From contig NZ_CP064787.1 in NCBI RefSeq assembly GCF_017094505.1, forward strand, positions 2,604,001-2,668,000: 64,000 nucleotides of DNA, in the 5' to 3' direction. The position numbers were made by a program, and so were the translations under genes. The notes under the pieces are model-generated. The model ran no database searches. It had not been told where the DNA came from and saw nothing but the letters and a program-made list of their open reading frames with translations. This document shows, piece after piece, positions 15,621 to 24,826 of the stretch. Positions within the stretch are counted from its first letter, which is position 1; each line of letters opens with the position of its first letter. The DNA is from Halapricum desulfuricans. Its GTDB lineage: Archaea > Halobacteriota > Halobacteria > Halobacteriales > Haloarculaceae.

Positions 15621-18305
15621 ATGACGCTCGCGCCGTATCACGTTCCGGATTTCTCACCCGAGGCCGACGAGGCGGCGGTCGTCCGCGGCGACCGCTTCCG
15701 GTTCACCGTGTTGACGCCGCGGATCGTCCGCGCGGAGTACGATCCGGACGGCGAGTTCGAGGACCGCCCGAGTCAGGTCTTCTGGCACCGCGAGCAACCC
15801 GTGCCGGAGTTCGATGTCTCTCGCGGCGACGGCCAGCTCGCGATCGAGACCGAGGCGCTCCGGCTGGAGTACACGGTCGAGGAGCCGTTCGCCCCGTCGA
15901 CGCTGTCGGCGCACGTCCGCGGATCCGGGTCGGTCTGGCACTACGGCGACGACGACGTGGCCAACATGGGGGGAACGGTCCGGACGCTCGATCGCGTCGA
16001 GGGCAGCACCGACCTCGAGCCCGGACTGCTCGGCGGCGACGGCTGGACCGTCCTCGAGGACACCGACCGGCTCGTCTTCGACGACGGCTGGGTGACGCCC
16101 CGGGACACTCACAAGGACTACGAGGACATCTACTTCTTCGGGTACGGCCACGACTACCTCGGCGCGCTCGAGGATTTCACTGCCGTCTCCGGGGACGTGC
16201 CGATGGTCCCCCGGTGGGCGCTTGGCAACTGGTGGAGTCGCTACGCGGACTACAGCGCCGACCGGCACCGGTCGCTGATCGAGCGGTTCCGCGAGGAGGA
16301 GCTGCCGCTGTCGGTCTGGGTGCTCGACATGGACTGGCACGTCGTCGACAACGAGTACCACGGCGGCTGGACGGGCTGGACATGGAACCGCGAGCTGTTC
16401 CCCGATCCCGAGGGGTTCGTCGACTGGCTTCATGAGACGGGGCTGCGTACGACGCTCAACATCCACCCGGCCGACGGCGTCCACCCGCACGAGGACGCCT
16501 ATCCCGACATCGCCGAGCACGTGGGGATCGATCCGGCGAGCGAACGTCCCGTCGAGTTCGACGCCAGCGACCCGCAGTTCCTGCGGGGGTACTTCAAGCA
16601 CGTGATCGACCCGCTTGAGGACGACGGCGTCGACTTCTGGTGGATCGACTGGCAGCAGTGGGACGAATCTCCCGAAATGGCGGGACTGGATCCCCTGTGG
16701 GCGCTCAACCACCTCCACGCACTCGACCGGACGCGGGACGGTCGGCGACCCTTTATCCTCTCGCGGTGGGGCGGCCTTGGCGGGCACCGATATCCGGTCG
16801 GCTTCTCGGGCGACGCGTACATCTCCTGGGACTCGCTTTCCTTCCAGCCGTACCTGACCGCGACCGGCAGCAACGTCGACTTCGGGTGGTGGAGCCACGA
16901 CATCGGCGGCCACTTCGGCGGCAGCGGCACGCCGACCGGCTTCGGCGAACTGTACGCCCGCTGGCTGCAGTTCGGCGTGTTCAGTCCGATCAACCGGATC
17001 CACACCGGCAACATCGAGTACATCGACAAGCGACCGTGGGCGTTCGAGCCGACGGTCCGGGAGACGCTGTCCGAGTCGCTGCGCCTGCGCCACGCGCTGA
17101 TCCCGTATCTCTACACGATGGCCCGGCGCAACCACGACCGCGGCGTCCCGCTGGTCCGGCCGATGTACTATCACCACCCGAACGAGGAGCTGGCCTATCA
17201 CGTCCCCCAGCAGTACTACTTCGGGGACGAACTGATCGTCGCCCCGCACGTCCGCGAGCGCGGCGACGGGACGAACCTGTCGCGACAGACCGTCTGGCTG
17301 CCCGACGGCGAGTGGTTCGACTTCGAGACCGGACGCCCGGCCCACGCCGGGCTCGACGCCCGCTACGGCGACCTCGGCGACGTGCCGGTCTACGCGAAGG
17401 CGGGCGCGATCGTGCCGCTGGACGGCGATCCCGGTTTCGGCGATGTCGATAGCCCGGAGACGTTGCGGGTCGTCGCGTTCCCCGGTGGGGACAACACCTT
17501 CGACCTCTACGAGGACGACGGGACCAGTCAGGCCTACCGCGACGGCGAGTACGCGACGACGACGGTCCGCCAGTCACACGAGCCCGGGCGGGTCGCGTTG
17601 ACCGTCGAAGCCGCGAGCGGGGCGACCGAACACGTCCCGGCGACGCGCGACCTCGAGCTCTGTGTCCGCGGCGTCCGCGAGGACCTCGAGGTCGAGATCG
17701 ACGGCGCGGACGGGTCCGTCGAGTACGACGCCGAGACGCGAGCGCAGACGATCACGATCCCCGACCACGACGCGACCTCGCAAGTGACGGTGACGCTCTC
17801 GGCCCACGATCGGGGGCTAGTCGTCCCCGAGGATCCGCGCCGCGACCGCGTCCGGGAACTGCTCCGCCATCTCGAGATCCCGGCGCGGTCGAAGGCCCGG
17901 ATCGAGGAATACGCGGCGGCGTTCATCGCGGGCGAGCGGTCCGACCTCGACTGGCTCGGGGACTTCCGGGAGCGACTGACCGGCGAACAGGCCCGGGCGA
18001 TCGTCGAGACGCTCGTCGACGCCGGCGTCGCGCACATCGGCAACGCCGAGCAGGAGCGACTGCTCCTGTGGAACGGCGACGGCCGAACTGACGTCACGTA
18101 TCGACTCTCGACGTTCGAGCGGGGGTCGATTCCGCTGGCGGCCGAAGGCGAGACCGAGTCCGGCCCGCTCCCGGCGCTGAAGATACTCGAGCTCGACGAC
18201 TTCGATGGCGAGGACTGGACGCTAACCGTCGAGTACGCCGACGCGGGACGTGTCACGTTCGACGGTACAGGCGAGGCCCAGCAGTACGAAGGCGATATCT
18301 GGTGA
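15621..18305 (+). CDS. Glycoside hydrolase family 31, copy 2 (tandem paralogue)
   Basis: 894 residues from ATG at 15621. Domain order is the same as the upstream copy and the numbering is the same through the barrel: nucleophile D343 (WWIDWQQW) and acid/base D398 (SGDAYISWDSL). WWSHDIGGHFGG is retained and so is the extra C-terminal helical module (LLRHLEIPARSK through DLDWLGDF). Divergence is concentrated in loops and in the C-terminal regions, for example residues around the substrate pocket such as GGLGGHRYPVGF versus ADVSNHRYPIGF, suggesting altered specificity rather than gene dosage. The start is set by the palindrome and by conservation of the N-terminus (PYHVPDF). Its stop codon TGA shares its A with a nested palindrome. 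Confidence 0.9.
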   Translation: MTLAPYHVPDFSPEADEAAVVRGDRFRFTVLTPRIVRAEYDPDGEFEDRPSQVFWHREQPVPEFDVSRGDGQLAIETEALRLEYTVEEPFAPSTLSAHVRGSGSVWHYGDDDVANMGGTVRTLDRVEGSTDLEPGLLGGDGWTVLEDTDRLVFDDGWVTPRDTHKDYEDIYFFGYGHDYLGALEDFTAVSGDVPMVPRWALGNWWSRYADYSADRHRSLIERFREEELPLSVWVLDMDWHVVDNEYHGGWTGWTWNRELFPDPEGFVDWLHETGLRTTLNIHPADGVHPHEDAYPDIAEHVGIDPASERPVEFDASDPQFLRGYFKHVIDPLEDDGVDFWWIDWQQWDESPEMAGLDPLWALNHLHALDRTRDGRRPFILSRWGGLGGHRYPVGFSGDAYISWDSLSFQPYLTATGSNVDFGWWSHDIGGHFGGSGTPTGFGELYARWLQFGVFSPINRIHTGNIEYIDKRPWAFEPTVRETLSESLRLRHALIPYLYTMARRNHDRGVPLVRPMYYHHPNEELAYHVPQQYYFGDELIVAPHVRERGDGTNLSRQTVWLPDGEWFDFETGRPAHAGLDARYGDLGDVPVYAKAGAIVPLDGDPGFGDVDSPETLRVVAFPGGDNTFDLYEDDGTSQAYRDGEYATTTVRQSHEPGRVALTVEAASGATEHVPATRDLELCVRGVREDLEVEIDGADGSVEYDAETRAQTITIPDHDATSQVTVTLSAHDRGLVVPEDPRRDRVRELLRHLEIPARSKARIEEYAAAFIAGERSDLDWLGDFRERLTGEQARAIVETLVDAGVAHIGNAEQERLLLWNGDGRTDVTYRLSTFERGSIPLAAEGETESGPLPALKILELDDFDGEDWTLTVEYADAGRVTFDGTGEAQQYEGDIW

Positions 18306-18383
18306 TACTGCCGGCTGTAACACACTGAAGGAATTCGCCACCCCGGGTGGCGAATATCTTTACGAACTTACAGCCGGCAGTAT
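18305..18383. repeat. Nested palindrome, copy B
   Basis: Outer 16-bp arms ATACTGCCGGCTGTAA (18305-18320) and its exact complement (18368-18383) enclose an inner, nearly loopless palindrome with 11-bp arms at 18333-18343 and 18345-18355. The left arm starts on the last base of the GH31 stop codon. Copy C (58430-58510) has the same plan and arm length with three compensatory differences. It could act as a terminator, a protein-binding site or a mobile repeat. Confidence 0.85.
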
Positions 18384-18457
18384 GAGTCGCTCGCGCAATT
18401 GCCCGTCGCAAGCGAGAGACCGTCAGCGTTAGGCTCGCGCGGGTGCCAGTCGGGAGT

Positions 18458-19735
18458 ATGCTCATCACCGACGCGACGTTGCCGGACGGCCGCACGCGGG
18501 ACGTCCGGATCGAGGGCGAGACCATCGCCGAGATCGGGGAGCTGCTGTCGACGACCGCCGACGAACGGTCGATCGACGCCTCGGGCAAGCGGCTCCTGCC
18601 CGGGATGATCGACGTCCACGTGCACTTTCGCCAGCCCGGCTACAGCCACAAGGAGACCTGGGAGAGCGGTTCGAAGAGCGCCGCCGCCGGCGGCGTGACG
18701 ACGGTCGTCGACCAGCCCAACACCGAGCCGCCGACGACCGACGGCGAGCGCTTCGACGAAAAGGCGGCGCTCGCCGCCGACTCGCTGGTCGATTTCGGCA
18801 TTAACGGCGGCGTCACCGAGCAGTGGGATCCCGAGACGCTGTTCGAGCGCGCGCTGTTCGCACTCGGGGAAGTCTTTCTGGCCGACTCGACGGGCAACAT
18901 GGGGATCGACGCCGACCTGTTCGCCGAGGCCGTCTCGCGGGCGAGCGAGCGCGGCGTGACCGTCACCGTCCACGCGGAAGACGCCACGCGGTTCAACGAC
19001 AGCGCCCGCGAGCGCGACGACGCCGACGCCTGGAGCGCCTACCGCACCCCGCAGGCCGAGATCGACGCCGTCCGCCGGGCCTGTACGGTCGCCGGCGAGC
19101 ACGACGCACGGATCCACGTCGCTCACACCTCGACTCCCGAGGCGATCGACGTCGCCGACGACGCGGGGATGACCTGCGAGGTCACGCCCCACCATCTGTT
19201 TCTCTCGCGCGACGACCTGCCCGAGCTGGGGACGTTCGGTCGGATGAACCCGCCGCTGCGCCGGGAGGCCCGCCGCCGGAAGGTCTTCGAGCGCGTCGCC
19301 GACGGTACCGTCGAGATGATCGCGACCGATCACGCGCCCCACACTCGCGAGGAGAAAGACGCCTCGATCTGGGACGCGCCCAGCGGCGTCCCCGGCGTCG
19401 AGACGGCGCTCCCGCTGCTGTTGAACGAGGCCCGCGAGGGGACGCTCGGCTACGAGCGCGTCCGTGACCTGACGGCCGCCAACCCGGCGGCGGTCTTCGG
19501 GCTCTCGAACAAGGGCCGCATCGAGGAAGGGTTCGACGCCGACCTCGTGCTCGTCGATCCCGACGACCCCCGGCCGATCCGTGGCGAGCAGACCCACACG
19601 AAGTGTGACTGGACGCCGTTCGAGGGCATGGACGGCGTCTTCCCCGAACTCACGATGGTCCGGGGGACGGTCGTCTACGAGGACCGCCACGAGGAACTGT
19701 TCGGCGAACCCGTGGGCCGGAACGTCCGGCGGTAA
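18458..19735 (+). CDS. pyrC: Dihydroorotase
   Basis: 425 residues. The amidohydrolase zinc motif is seen as DVHVHFRQPGYSHKE (H54 and H56), followed by STGNMG, VTVHAEDA, HVAHTST and CEVTPHHLF, and TDHAPHTREEKD with the catalytic aspartate. This is the class I-type pattern of the third step of de novo pyrimidine synthesis, cyclising carbamoyl aspartate to dihydroorotate. ATG at 18458 gives the family-typical N-terminus MLITDATL. GTG at 18443 would only add five residues. No other pyrimidine genes adjoin it. Its 3' end is two bases from the convergent aldolase-type gene. Confidence 0.93.
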   Translation: MLITDATLPDGRTRDVRIEGETIAEIGELLSTTADERSIDASGKRLLPGMIDVHVHFRQPGYSHKETWESGSKSAAAGGVTTVVDQPNTEPPTTDGERFDEKAALAADSLVDFGINGGVTEQWDPETLFERALFALGEVFLADSTGNMGIDADLFAEAVSRASERGVTVTVHAEDATRFNDSARERDDADAWSAYRTPQAEIDAVRRACTVAGEHDARIHVAHTSTPEAIDVADDAGMTCEVTPHHLFLSRDDLPELGTFGRMNPPLRREARRRKVFERVADGTVEMIATDHAPHTREEKDASIWDAPSGVPGVETALPLLLNEAREGTLGYERVRDLTAANPAAVFGLSNKGRIEEGFDADLVLVDPDDPRPIRGEQTHTKCDWTPFEGMDGVFPELTMVRGTVVYEDRHEELFGEPVGRNVRR

Positions 19736-19737
19736 GA

Positions 19738-20532
19738 CTACGTCTCGGCGATCAAGCCGGCCCGTTCCAGCGCCTCGACGGCCGGGGCGTCGTCGTGGAT
19801 CACCGCGGAGACGGCGGTCGTGATCGCCTCGGGGTCGTCGTGCTGGAAGATCGACCGCCCCATCGAGACGCCCGCCGCGCCCGCGTCCATCGCGCCGCGG
19901 ACCATCTCCAGTGTCTCCTCGTCGGTCCCCTTCGAGCCGCCGGCGATGACGACCGGCTTCGCGGTCGCCTCGACGACCCGCCGGAAGGTCGCGGCGTCGC
20001 CGCTGTACCCGGTCTTGATCACGTCCGCGCCGAGTTCCTCCGCGAGTCGGACGGCGTGGCCCAGCGCCTCGGGGTCGGACTCGTCGATCCCAGGGCCGCG
20101 CGCGTAGGCCATCGCCAGCACCGGCATGCCGTAGCGGTCGGCCTCGGTCGCGAGCTCGCCCAGCTGGGCGATCTGGTCGGGTTCGTGTTGGGAGCCGACG
20201 TTGATGTGAAAGGAGACGGCGTCGGCCCCCGCCCGGATTGCGTCCTCGACCGTCCCGGTGCGTCGCTTGTCCTCCTCGTCGGGGCCGATCGTCGTCGAGC
20301 CGTTGAGGTGGACGATGTAGCCCGCGCCGTTCTTGTGGGGGTGGACGCGCGAGGCGATCCCCTTCTGGGTGAGCACCGCGTCTGCGCCCCCGGCGGTGAT
20401 CCCGTCGATCGTCGATTCGATGTCTACGAGGCCTTTGACTGGCCCCATCGTGATGCCGTGATCCATGGGGACGATGAGGTGTCGCCCCCCTGTTCCGATC
20501 CGTTCCAGTCGTGCGGCTTTCCCGGCGTCCAT
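19738..20532 (-). CDS. aroA': 2-amino-3,7-dideoxy-D-threo-hept-6-ulosonate synthase (archaeal aromatic amino acid pathway)
   Basis: 264 residues, a class I aldolase TIM barrel. Recognisable are VPMDHGITMGP at the N-terminus, the Schiff-base lysine region DVIKTGYSGD, and the phosphate loop KPVVIAGGSKGTDEE with GAAGVSMGR. The overall sequence matches the archaeal ADH synthase (MJ0400 type) more closely than fructose-bisphosphate aldolase, its close relative. The enzyme would condense a 6-deoxy-5-ketofructose phosphate with aspartate semialdehyde as the first step to 3-dehydroquinate in archaea lacking DAHP synthase. The usual partner aroB' is not in the window. A TATA box (complement of ggttaaaagg, 20559-20568) sits about 30 bp upstream. 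Confidence 0.85.
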   Translation of the reverse strand: MDAGKAARLERIGTGGRHLIVPMDHGITMGPVKGLVDIESTIDGITAGGADAVLTQKGIASRVHPHKNGAGYIVHLNGSTTIGPDEEDKRRTGTVEDAIRAGADAVSFHINVGSQHEPDQIAQLGELATEADRYGMPVLAMAYARGPGIDESDPEALGHAVRLAEELGADVIKTGYSGDAATFRRVVEATAKPVVIAGGSKGTDEETLEMVRGAMDAGAAGVSMGRSIFQHDDPEAITTAVSAVIHDDAPAVEALERAGLIAET

Positions 20533-20674
20533 GGTATGTGAGTCTGTAGCAAGTCACGGTTAAAAGGGTTGCGAGGCGACGCTCATGCGGCCCGCCGTCA
20601 GAGAGGGACGCCCCGTACGCTTCATGGGGATACGGCTCCGCGAGGGGAAGACGCCCCGTCCGCGGCTCGAGCGA

Positions 20675-20821
20675 TTACCGCTCACCGGGGGAGAACGATA
20701 TCGAGTCAAGGTCGGCCGCAGTATACACGAGACGCCGCCCGTCGATTTCCATCGTCACCCGGATCTCGGCTCTACCGTCGGCACCCGCAACGTCGTCTGA
20801 CGCGGTCTTGTGGCGTTTCAT
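20675..20821 (-). CDS. Small acidic/basic protein of 48 residues, uncharacterised
   Basis: ATG at 20821 to TAA at 20675. The protein runs MKRHKTASDDVAG and continues into a strand-rich second half (AEIRVTMEIDGRRLVYTA). Codon third positions are mostly G or C, and the frame has its own promoter: a TATA-like box gtttataag (20877-20885 on the plus strand) lies about 55 bp upstream. It fills most of the otherwise empty 20533-20904 interval. The short size explains why it could be missed. I do not recognise the family. It might form a small DNA- or ligand-binding partner of the adjacent Bat-type regulator, but that is only suggested by position. Confidence 0.5.
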   Translation of the reverse strand: MKRHKTASDDVAGADGRAEIRVTMEIDGRRLVYTAADLDSISFSPGER

Positions 20822-20904
20822 TACATCGAATGGTAATAGCCACCGACAGAAGGTCGTTACCTCGAAATAGTTCGGAGTTTATAAGAAGGGCAGCGACGGG
20901 ACGG

Positions 20905-21594
20905 TCACTTGGATACGTCATCGGGAGTGGACGCCCCGAGGAGTACAGTCTCGACGACGTGAGCGAGCGCGTTTCGAAGGCGGGTCGACATCGTCGATTC
21001 CGCGACACCGAACTGCTCGGCGAGTTCAGAGAGATCGGTCTCACGCGGAACATCGAAATAGCCCGCGTCGTAGGCGGCCTGCAGGGTCTCGAACTCGCCG
21101 GGTTCGACCGGGACGGGGAACTCGCCGATCGGCTCGCGAGCCTCGAACAGGCGGTACAGCTGGCAGTCGATGTCCTGGGTGTCACAGAAGTCCAGGAAAT
21201 CCCGGATCGAGTTGCGGTCGGTGGTCCGGATCTGGACGCGCCAGCCGTTCGCAATCGAGCGAAGCGTCAACAGTTCGTCCCCGAAGCTGGCGACGTGGTT
21301 GGTCATGACGGGTACCTCCGAGGCGATCGTGAGCCGATAGGTGCGTCGCTCGTCGTAGGTGACGAATACCTCGACGTCCTCGACGGTTGGATCCGCCTCG
21401 ACCGTGCGCTCGAAGGCCTCGAAGTCGGCTGCAGAGACCGTCACGTCGAACCACGTCGTCTCCTCGTGGGAGACGGGAGGCTGTTCGGCGTAGACAGCCA
21501 CGTCCAGATCGGACGACAGCGTCGGCCCGAGGACGACCCGTGGCGAGGTCACGTCCAGTTCCACGATGATCGACTGATCGTCCACAGCCGGCAT
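20905..21594 (-). CDS. Bat-type (HTH_10) transcriptional regulator
   Basis: 229 residues from ATG at 21594. The C-terminal 55 residues hold the HTH_10 domain of bacterioopsin-activator-like proteins: FETLQAAYDAGYFDVPRETD then LSELAEQFGVAESTMSTRL. The N-terminal part is the beta-rich Bat-associated region without a PAS or GAF domain. This family is abundant in haloarchaea and regulates diverse genes; the target is unknown. A longer frame opens at 21663 but adds an unconserved-looking leader. It is followed on the same strand by the 48-residue gene and preceded by a histidine kinase gene, so a regulatory link to the kinase is possible but not shown. Confidence 0.88.
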   Translation of the reverse strand: MPAVDDQSIIVELDVTSPRVVLGPTLSSDLDVAVYAEQPPVSHEETTWFDVTVSAADFEAFERTVEADPTVEDVEVFVTYDERRTYRLTIASEVPVMTNHVASFGDELLTLRSIANGWRVQIRTTDRNSIRDFLDFCDTQDIDCQLYRLFEAREPIGEFPVPVEPGEFETLQAAYDAGYFDVPRETDLSELAEQFGVAESTMSTRLRNALAHVVETVLLGASTPDDVSK

Positions 21595-21731
21595 TGGTCG
21601 GGCACAGGTATCGATCTTTCGTCCATTGTCGAACCGTCCGGCGAGTGTAGATGCTCGAGACACTCTTTTCCGAGTCTCATGGGGTCCACAGGGACGGCCC
21701 CGACATTTTGCAAGCCGGACACCCGCTGTCG

Positions 21732-23378
21732 TCAGCGGTCGACGGTCTCGACGCCGGTGAACTCGAACCGCGCGCCGCCTGCGTCGCTCTCCGTGACGCG
21801 GACGTCCCAGCCGTGTGCGTCCGCGATGCTGTCGACGATCGCGAGGCCGAATCCCGTCCCGTCCGCCCGGGACGTTTCGCCGGGCTCGAACACTTCCTCT
21901 CGCCGCTCGGGGTCGATCCCGGGGCCGTCGTCGGCGACGTAGAACCCCTCGTCGAGGGCACCGACGGTGATCGTCGCGTCGGTTCCCGCGTGCTCGACGG
22001 CGTTGCGAAAGAGGTTCTCGAAGAGCTGCTCGAGCAGTCGCCCTCGATCCGCGCGAACGGTGACCCGATCGGGAACTCGGAGCGTGGCGTCGGCAGTTTC
22101 GACGCTCTCCCAGGCGTCTCCGGCGGCCGATTCGAGCGCGACGGGCTCGGTATCGATGTCGGTGTCCTGACGAGCCAGCGCGAGCACGTCGTCGATGATC
22201 GCCTCCATCCGCTCGTGGGCGTCGGAGATCTCGTCGAGATACTCCTCATCCGAAGTCCGCATGCGCTCGACGTATCCGTCGGCGACGTTCAGGGGATTGC
22301 GGAGGTCGTGGGCGACGACCTCGGCGAACTGATCGAGGCGCTCGTTCTGGCGTCGCAGCTCGCGCTGACGGCGGCGGCGTTCGGTCACGTCCTGGAGGAT
22401 GAACACCCGTCCGATCGACCGACCGAGCCGGTCCGACAGCGGCGACACGTCGACGCGATAGACGCGGCTTTCGCCGTCGACGGACAGCTCGACCGTCGCT
22501 TCGTCCGCCGTCGCGTCGACGTCGAAGACCGCAGCGCGGTCGTCGCCCACTGCGTCGGCCGGCAGCCCGACGACCGTCTCGTCGGGCTCGAGTCCGAGGA
22601 TCTCCCGCGCGTGGTCGTTGACGTCGGTGATGCGATCGTCCTCATCGAGAACGACGATGCCGACGTCGATCCGATCCATCACGGTCGCTCGCGCGGTCGG
22701 GACGACCTCCAGCAGCCTGAACCCGAAGATCGCGACGAACAGAACGAGCGCCCCGATCCCGGTTCCGACGACCTGCAGCGCCGCCCGTTCGGTCAGGATC
22801 GTCCCGGCGTTGCCGGCCCACGTGACGACGAGCGAGACGCTGATGAGCAGCGACTGGCGGCGGTGCAACGACCGGGACCGAACCGCCCGGATTACCAGCA
22901 GCACCGACGCGACCACGAACAGCCCGTACATGTACGAGAGGTGGAGGCCGAACAGCGGTCCCGGCACCGCCCGAAAGTGTCCGAAGTACTCGGGCGCGCG
23001 CTCGAACGACGACCAGTACAGGCCGTGCAATCCGTTGGTCAACACGACAGGGGCCATGGCGATCGGTTCGACGAACAGCAGACCGACGCCACGCCACGTC
23101 GCGAGGTGTTCGTATCCCGCGAACTCGAACGTGAAGACCAGAAACCAGACGACTGCGCTCGCCGAAGCGAGAAAGCTGAACGCCTCGGCGACCAGCGACG
23201 GATCGTACGCCGTCGTCACCGCCGTCGTCAGCAGGGCGAGTTCCCACGCCGTGATGGAAAACAGGAACAGCGCGATCGACCGCGCGCCCGGCTTCGGCCG
23301 CTGTCGCCACGCCGTTCGCCCGGTGACGGCGGTAACGACCGCGAGCACGAACGTGGCGACTTCTGTCAGCGGCGCCAT
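21732..23378 (-). CDS. Membrane histidine kinase (7TM sensor - PAS - HisKA - HATPase)
   Basis: 548 residues. Seven hydrophobic helices fill residues 1-215, consistent with the HisKA_7TM sensor domain. A PAS domain follows (about 225-335; DRIDVGIVVLDEDDRITDVND). The phosphoacceptor is H357 in VVAHDLRNPLN. The ATPase has N box NLFRNAVEHAG, G1 box VADDGPGIDPERR and G2 box GTGFGLAIVDSIADAHGW. It would autophosphorylate on H357 in response to a membrane or cytoplasmic signal and pass phosphate to a response regulator. No receiver protein is adjacent. The ATG at 23378 has an AT-rich box (gataaatg) about 27 bp upstream. It is divergent from the decarboxylase operon. Confidence 0.93.
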   Translation of the reverse strand: MAPLTEVATFVLAVVTAVTGRTAWRQRPKPGARSIALFLFSITAWELALLTTAVTTAYDPSLVAEAFSFLASASAVVWFLVFTFEFAGYEHLATWRGVGLLFVEPIAMAPVVLTNGLHGLYWSSFERAPEYFGHFRAVPGPLFGLHLSYMYGLFVVASVLLVIRAVRSRSLHRRQSLLISVSLVVTWAGNAGTILTERAALQVVGTGIGALVLFVAIFGFRLLEVVPTARATVMDRIDVGIVVLDEDDRITDVNDHAREILGLEPDETVVGLPADAVGDDRAAVFDVDATADEATVELSVDGESRVYRVDVSPLSDRLGRSIGRVFILQDVTERRRRQRELRRQNERLDQFAEVVAHDLRNPLNVADGYVERMRTSDEEYLDEISDAHERMEAIIDDVLALARQDTDIDTEPVALESAAGDAWESVETADATLRVPDRVTVRADRGRLLEQLFENLFRNAVEHAGTDATITVGALDEGFYVADDGPGIDPERREEVFEPGETSRADGTGFGLAIVDSIADAHGWDVRVTESDAGGARFEFTGVETVDR

Positions 23379-23468
23379 CCGCTAGTCGTTCTTGCTCTCT
23401 GCTGATAAATGTGACAGCCGGACCGGAGTTCTGCGCAAGCGACGGTACACGCTATCGCGAGTCACGAA

Positions 23469-23477
23469 CGTTTAAGG
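23469..23477 (+). promoter_or_regulatory. TATA box of the candidate anhydromevalonate-phosphate operon
   Basis: cgtttaagg centred about 27 bp before the ATG at 23500, consistent with leaderless transcription of the four-gene operon 23500-26992. No other promoter-like gap exists inside the operon; the only internal gap is 22 bp. Confidence 0.6.
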
Positions 23478-23499
23478 AGATATTTGCCGAATCCGGGGT

Positions 23500-24804
23500 A
23501 TGGGCCTCAGAAGCTTTCTCGGCGATGTCGGCGACCGGAACGTACTGACGGAGCCGGTCGAGACGCGGTTCGAACTCCCGGCGCTGGCCGTCCAGGACGA
23601 GCGCCGGCCGATCGTCTTCGAGTCGGTCGCGGACTATCCGGACGTGCGCGCGGTGTCGAACCTGGTCTCCTCGCGGGAGCTGATCGGCGAGGCGCTGGGC
23701 GTCGAGCCGTCGGGGATCATCGACGCCGTCAGCACCGCGATGGACGACCCCCTCGCGCTCGAGCGCGAGCGCCCGGCCGCCTTCGAACACGTCGCCGACG
23801 ACCCCGACGTCGCCGAGCACGTCCCGATCCCGATCTACTACGACGAACACGAACGGCAGTACTTCGCCTCGACGGTCGTCGTCGCGAAAGACCCCGAGAC
23901 TGGCGTGCACAACCTCTCCTTTCACCGGATGATGTACGACGAGGGCAACCGGCTGGTGATGCGACTGGTCGAGCGACACCTCCACGACATCTACACGCGT
24001 ACCGAGGGCGGACTCGACGTCGCGATCGTGATGGGCGTCAACCCCGCTGTCGAGATCGCCGCGGCGACCTCCTTCTCGCCGGATATGAGCGAACTCGAAC
24101 TCGCCAATCGGCTGCTTGAGGGAGAACTGGCGACCACGGAGTTCCACGGCCTGACCGTTCCCAGCGAGGCCGAACTGGTCATGGGGGCGACGATCACCGA
24201 CGAACGCGCCGAGGAGGGGCCGTTCGTCGACCTCTCCCGGACGTGGGACCGGACCCGCCAACAGCCGGTCGTCGAGGTGAACGAACTCCACGCCCGACCG
24301 GATCCGCTGGCGCGGGTGATCGTCCCGGGTCGGAAGGAACACGCCCACCTGATGGGGATCCCACAGGAACCGCGGATCTACCGGATCGTCGAGAACACCG
24401 TGCCGACAGTCGAAAACGTCGTGCTGACCCCGGGCGGCTGTTCGTGGCTGCACGGCGTCGTCCAGATCGACAAGCGGACCGAGGGCGACCCCAAGAACGC
24501 CGGGATGGCCGCGCTGGCGGCCCACCCCTCGATGAAGAAGGTCACCGTCGTCGACAGCGACGTCGACCCGGCCGATCCCGACGCCGTCGAGTGGGCGACC
24601 GCCACGCGGATGCAACCCGACAGGGACATCGAGACGATCGAGAACGCCAAGGGGTCGTCGCTGGATCCCTCCCAGGACTACGAGACCGGCACGTTGACCA
24701 AGTGGATCGTCGACGCGACGATTCCCGGCGATCGGGAGCGCTCGGAGTTCGCGGAAGTGACCGTCCCCGGCGCGGACGAACTCGACCTCTCGGAGTATCA
24801 GTGA
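23500..24804 (+). CDS. UbiD-family decarboxylase, probable anhydromevalonate phosphate decarboxylase (AMPD)
   Basis: 434 residues, shorter than bacterial UbiD (about 490) and in the range of archaeal AMPD proteins. UbiD-type features include VHNLSFHRMMYDEGNRLVM, the acidic pair region AELVMGATITDERAEEGPFVD, VPGRKEHAHLMGIPQEP, and the C-terminal TATRMQPDRD. It needs prenylated FMN, and the UbiX gene that makes it is in the same operon. In the modified archaeal mevalonate pathway this enzyme converts trans-anhydromevalonate 5-phosphate to isopentenyl phosphate. The assignment rests on the operon with both aconitase-X subunits; UbiD enzymes alone act on many substrates. Leaderless promoter upstream. 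Confidence 0.8.
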   Translation: MGLRSFLGDVGDRNVLTEPVETRFELPALAVQDERRPIVFESVADYPDVRAVSNLVSSRELIGEALGVEPSGIIDAVSTAMDDPLALERERPAAFEHVADDPDVAEHVPIPIYYDEHERQYFASTVVVAKDPETGVHNLSFHRMMYDEGNRLVMRLVERHLHDIYTRTEGGLDVAIVMGVNPAVEIAAATSFSPDMSELELANRLLEGELATTEFHGLTVPSEAELVMGATITDERAEEGPFVDLSRTWDRTRQQPVVEVNELHARPDPLARVIVPGRKEHAHLMGIPQEPRIYRIVENTVPTVENVVLTPGGCSWLHGVVQIDKRTEGDPKNAGMAALAAHPSMKKVTVVDSDVDPADPDAVEWATATRMQPDRDIETIENAKGSSLDPSQDYETGTLTKWIVDATIPGDRERSEFAEVTVPGADELDLSEYQ

Positions 24805-24826
24805 GCCACGACACACACTACTATCC

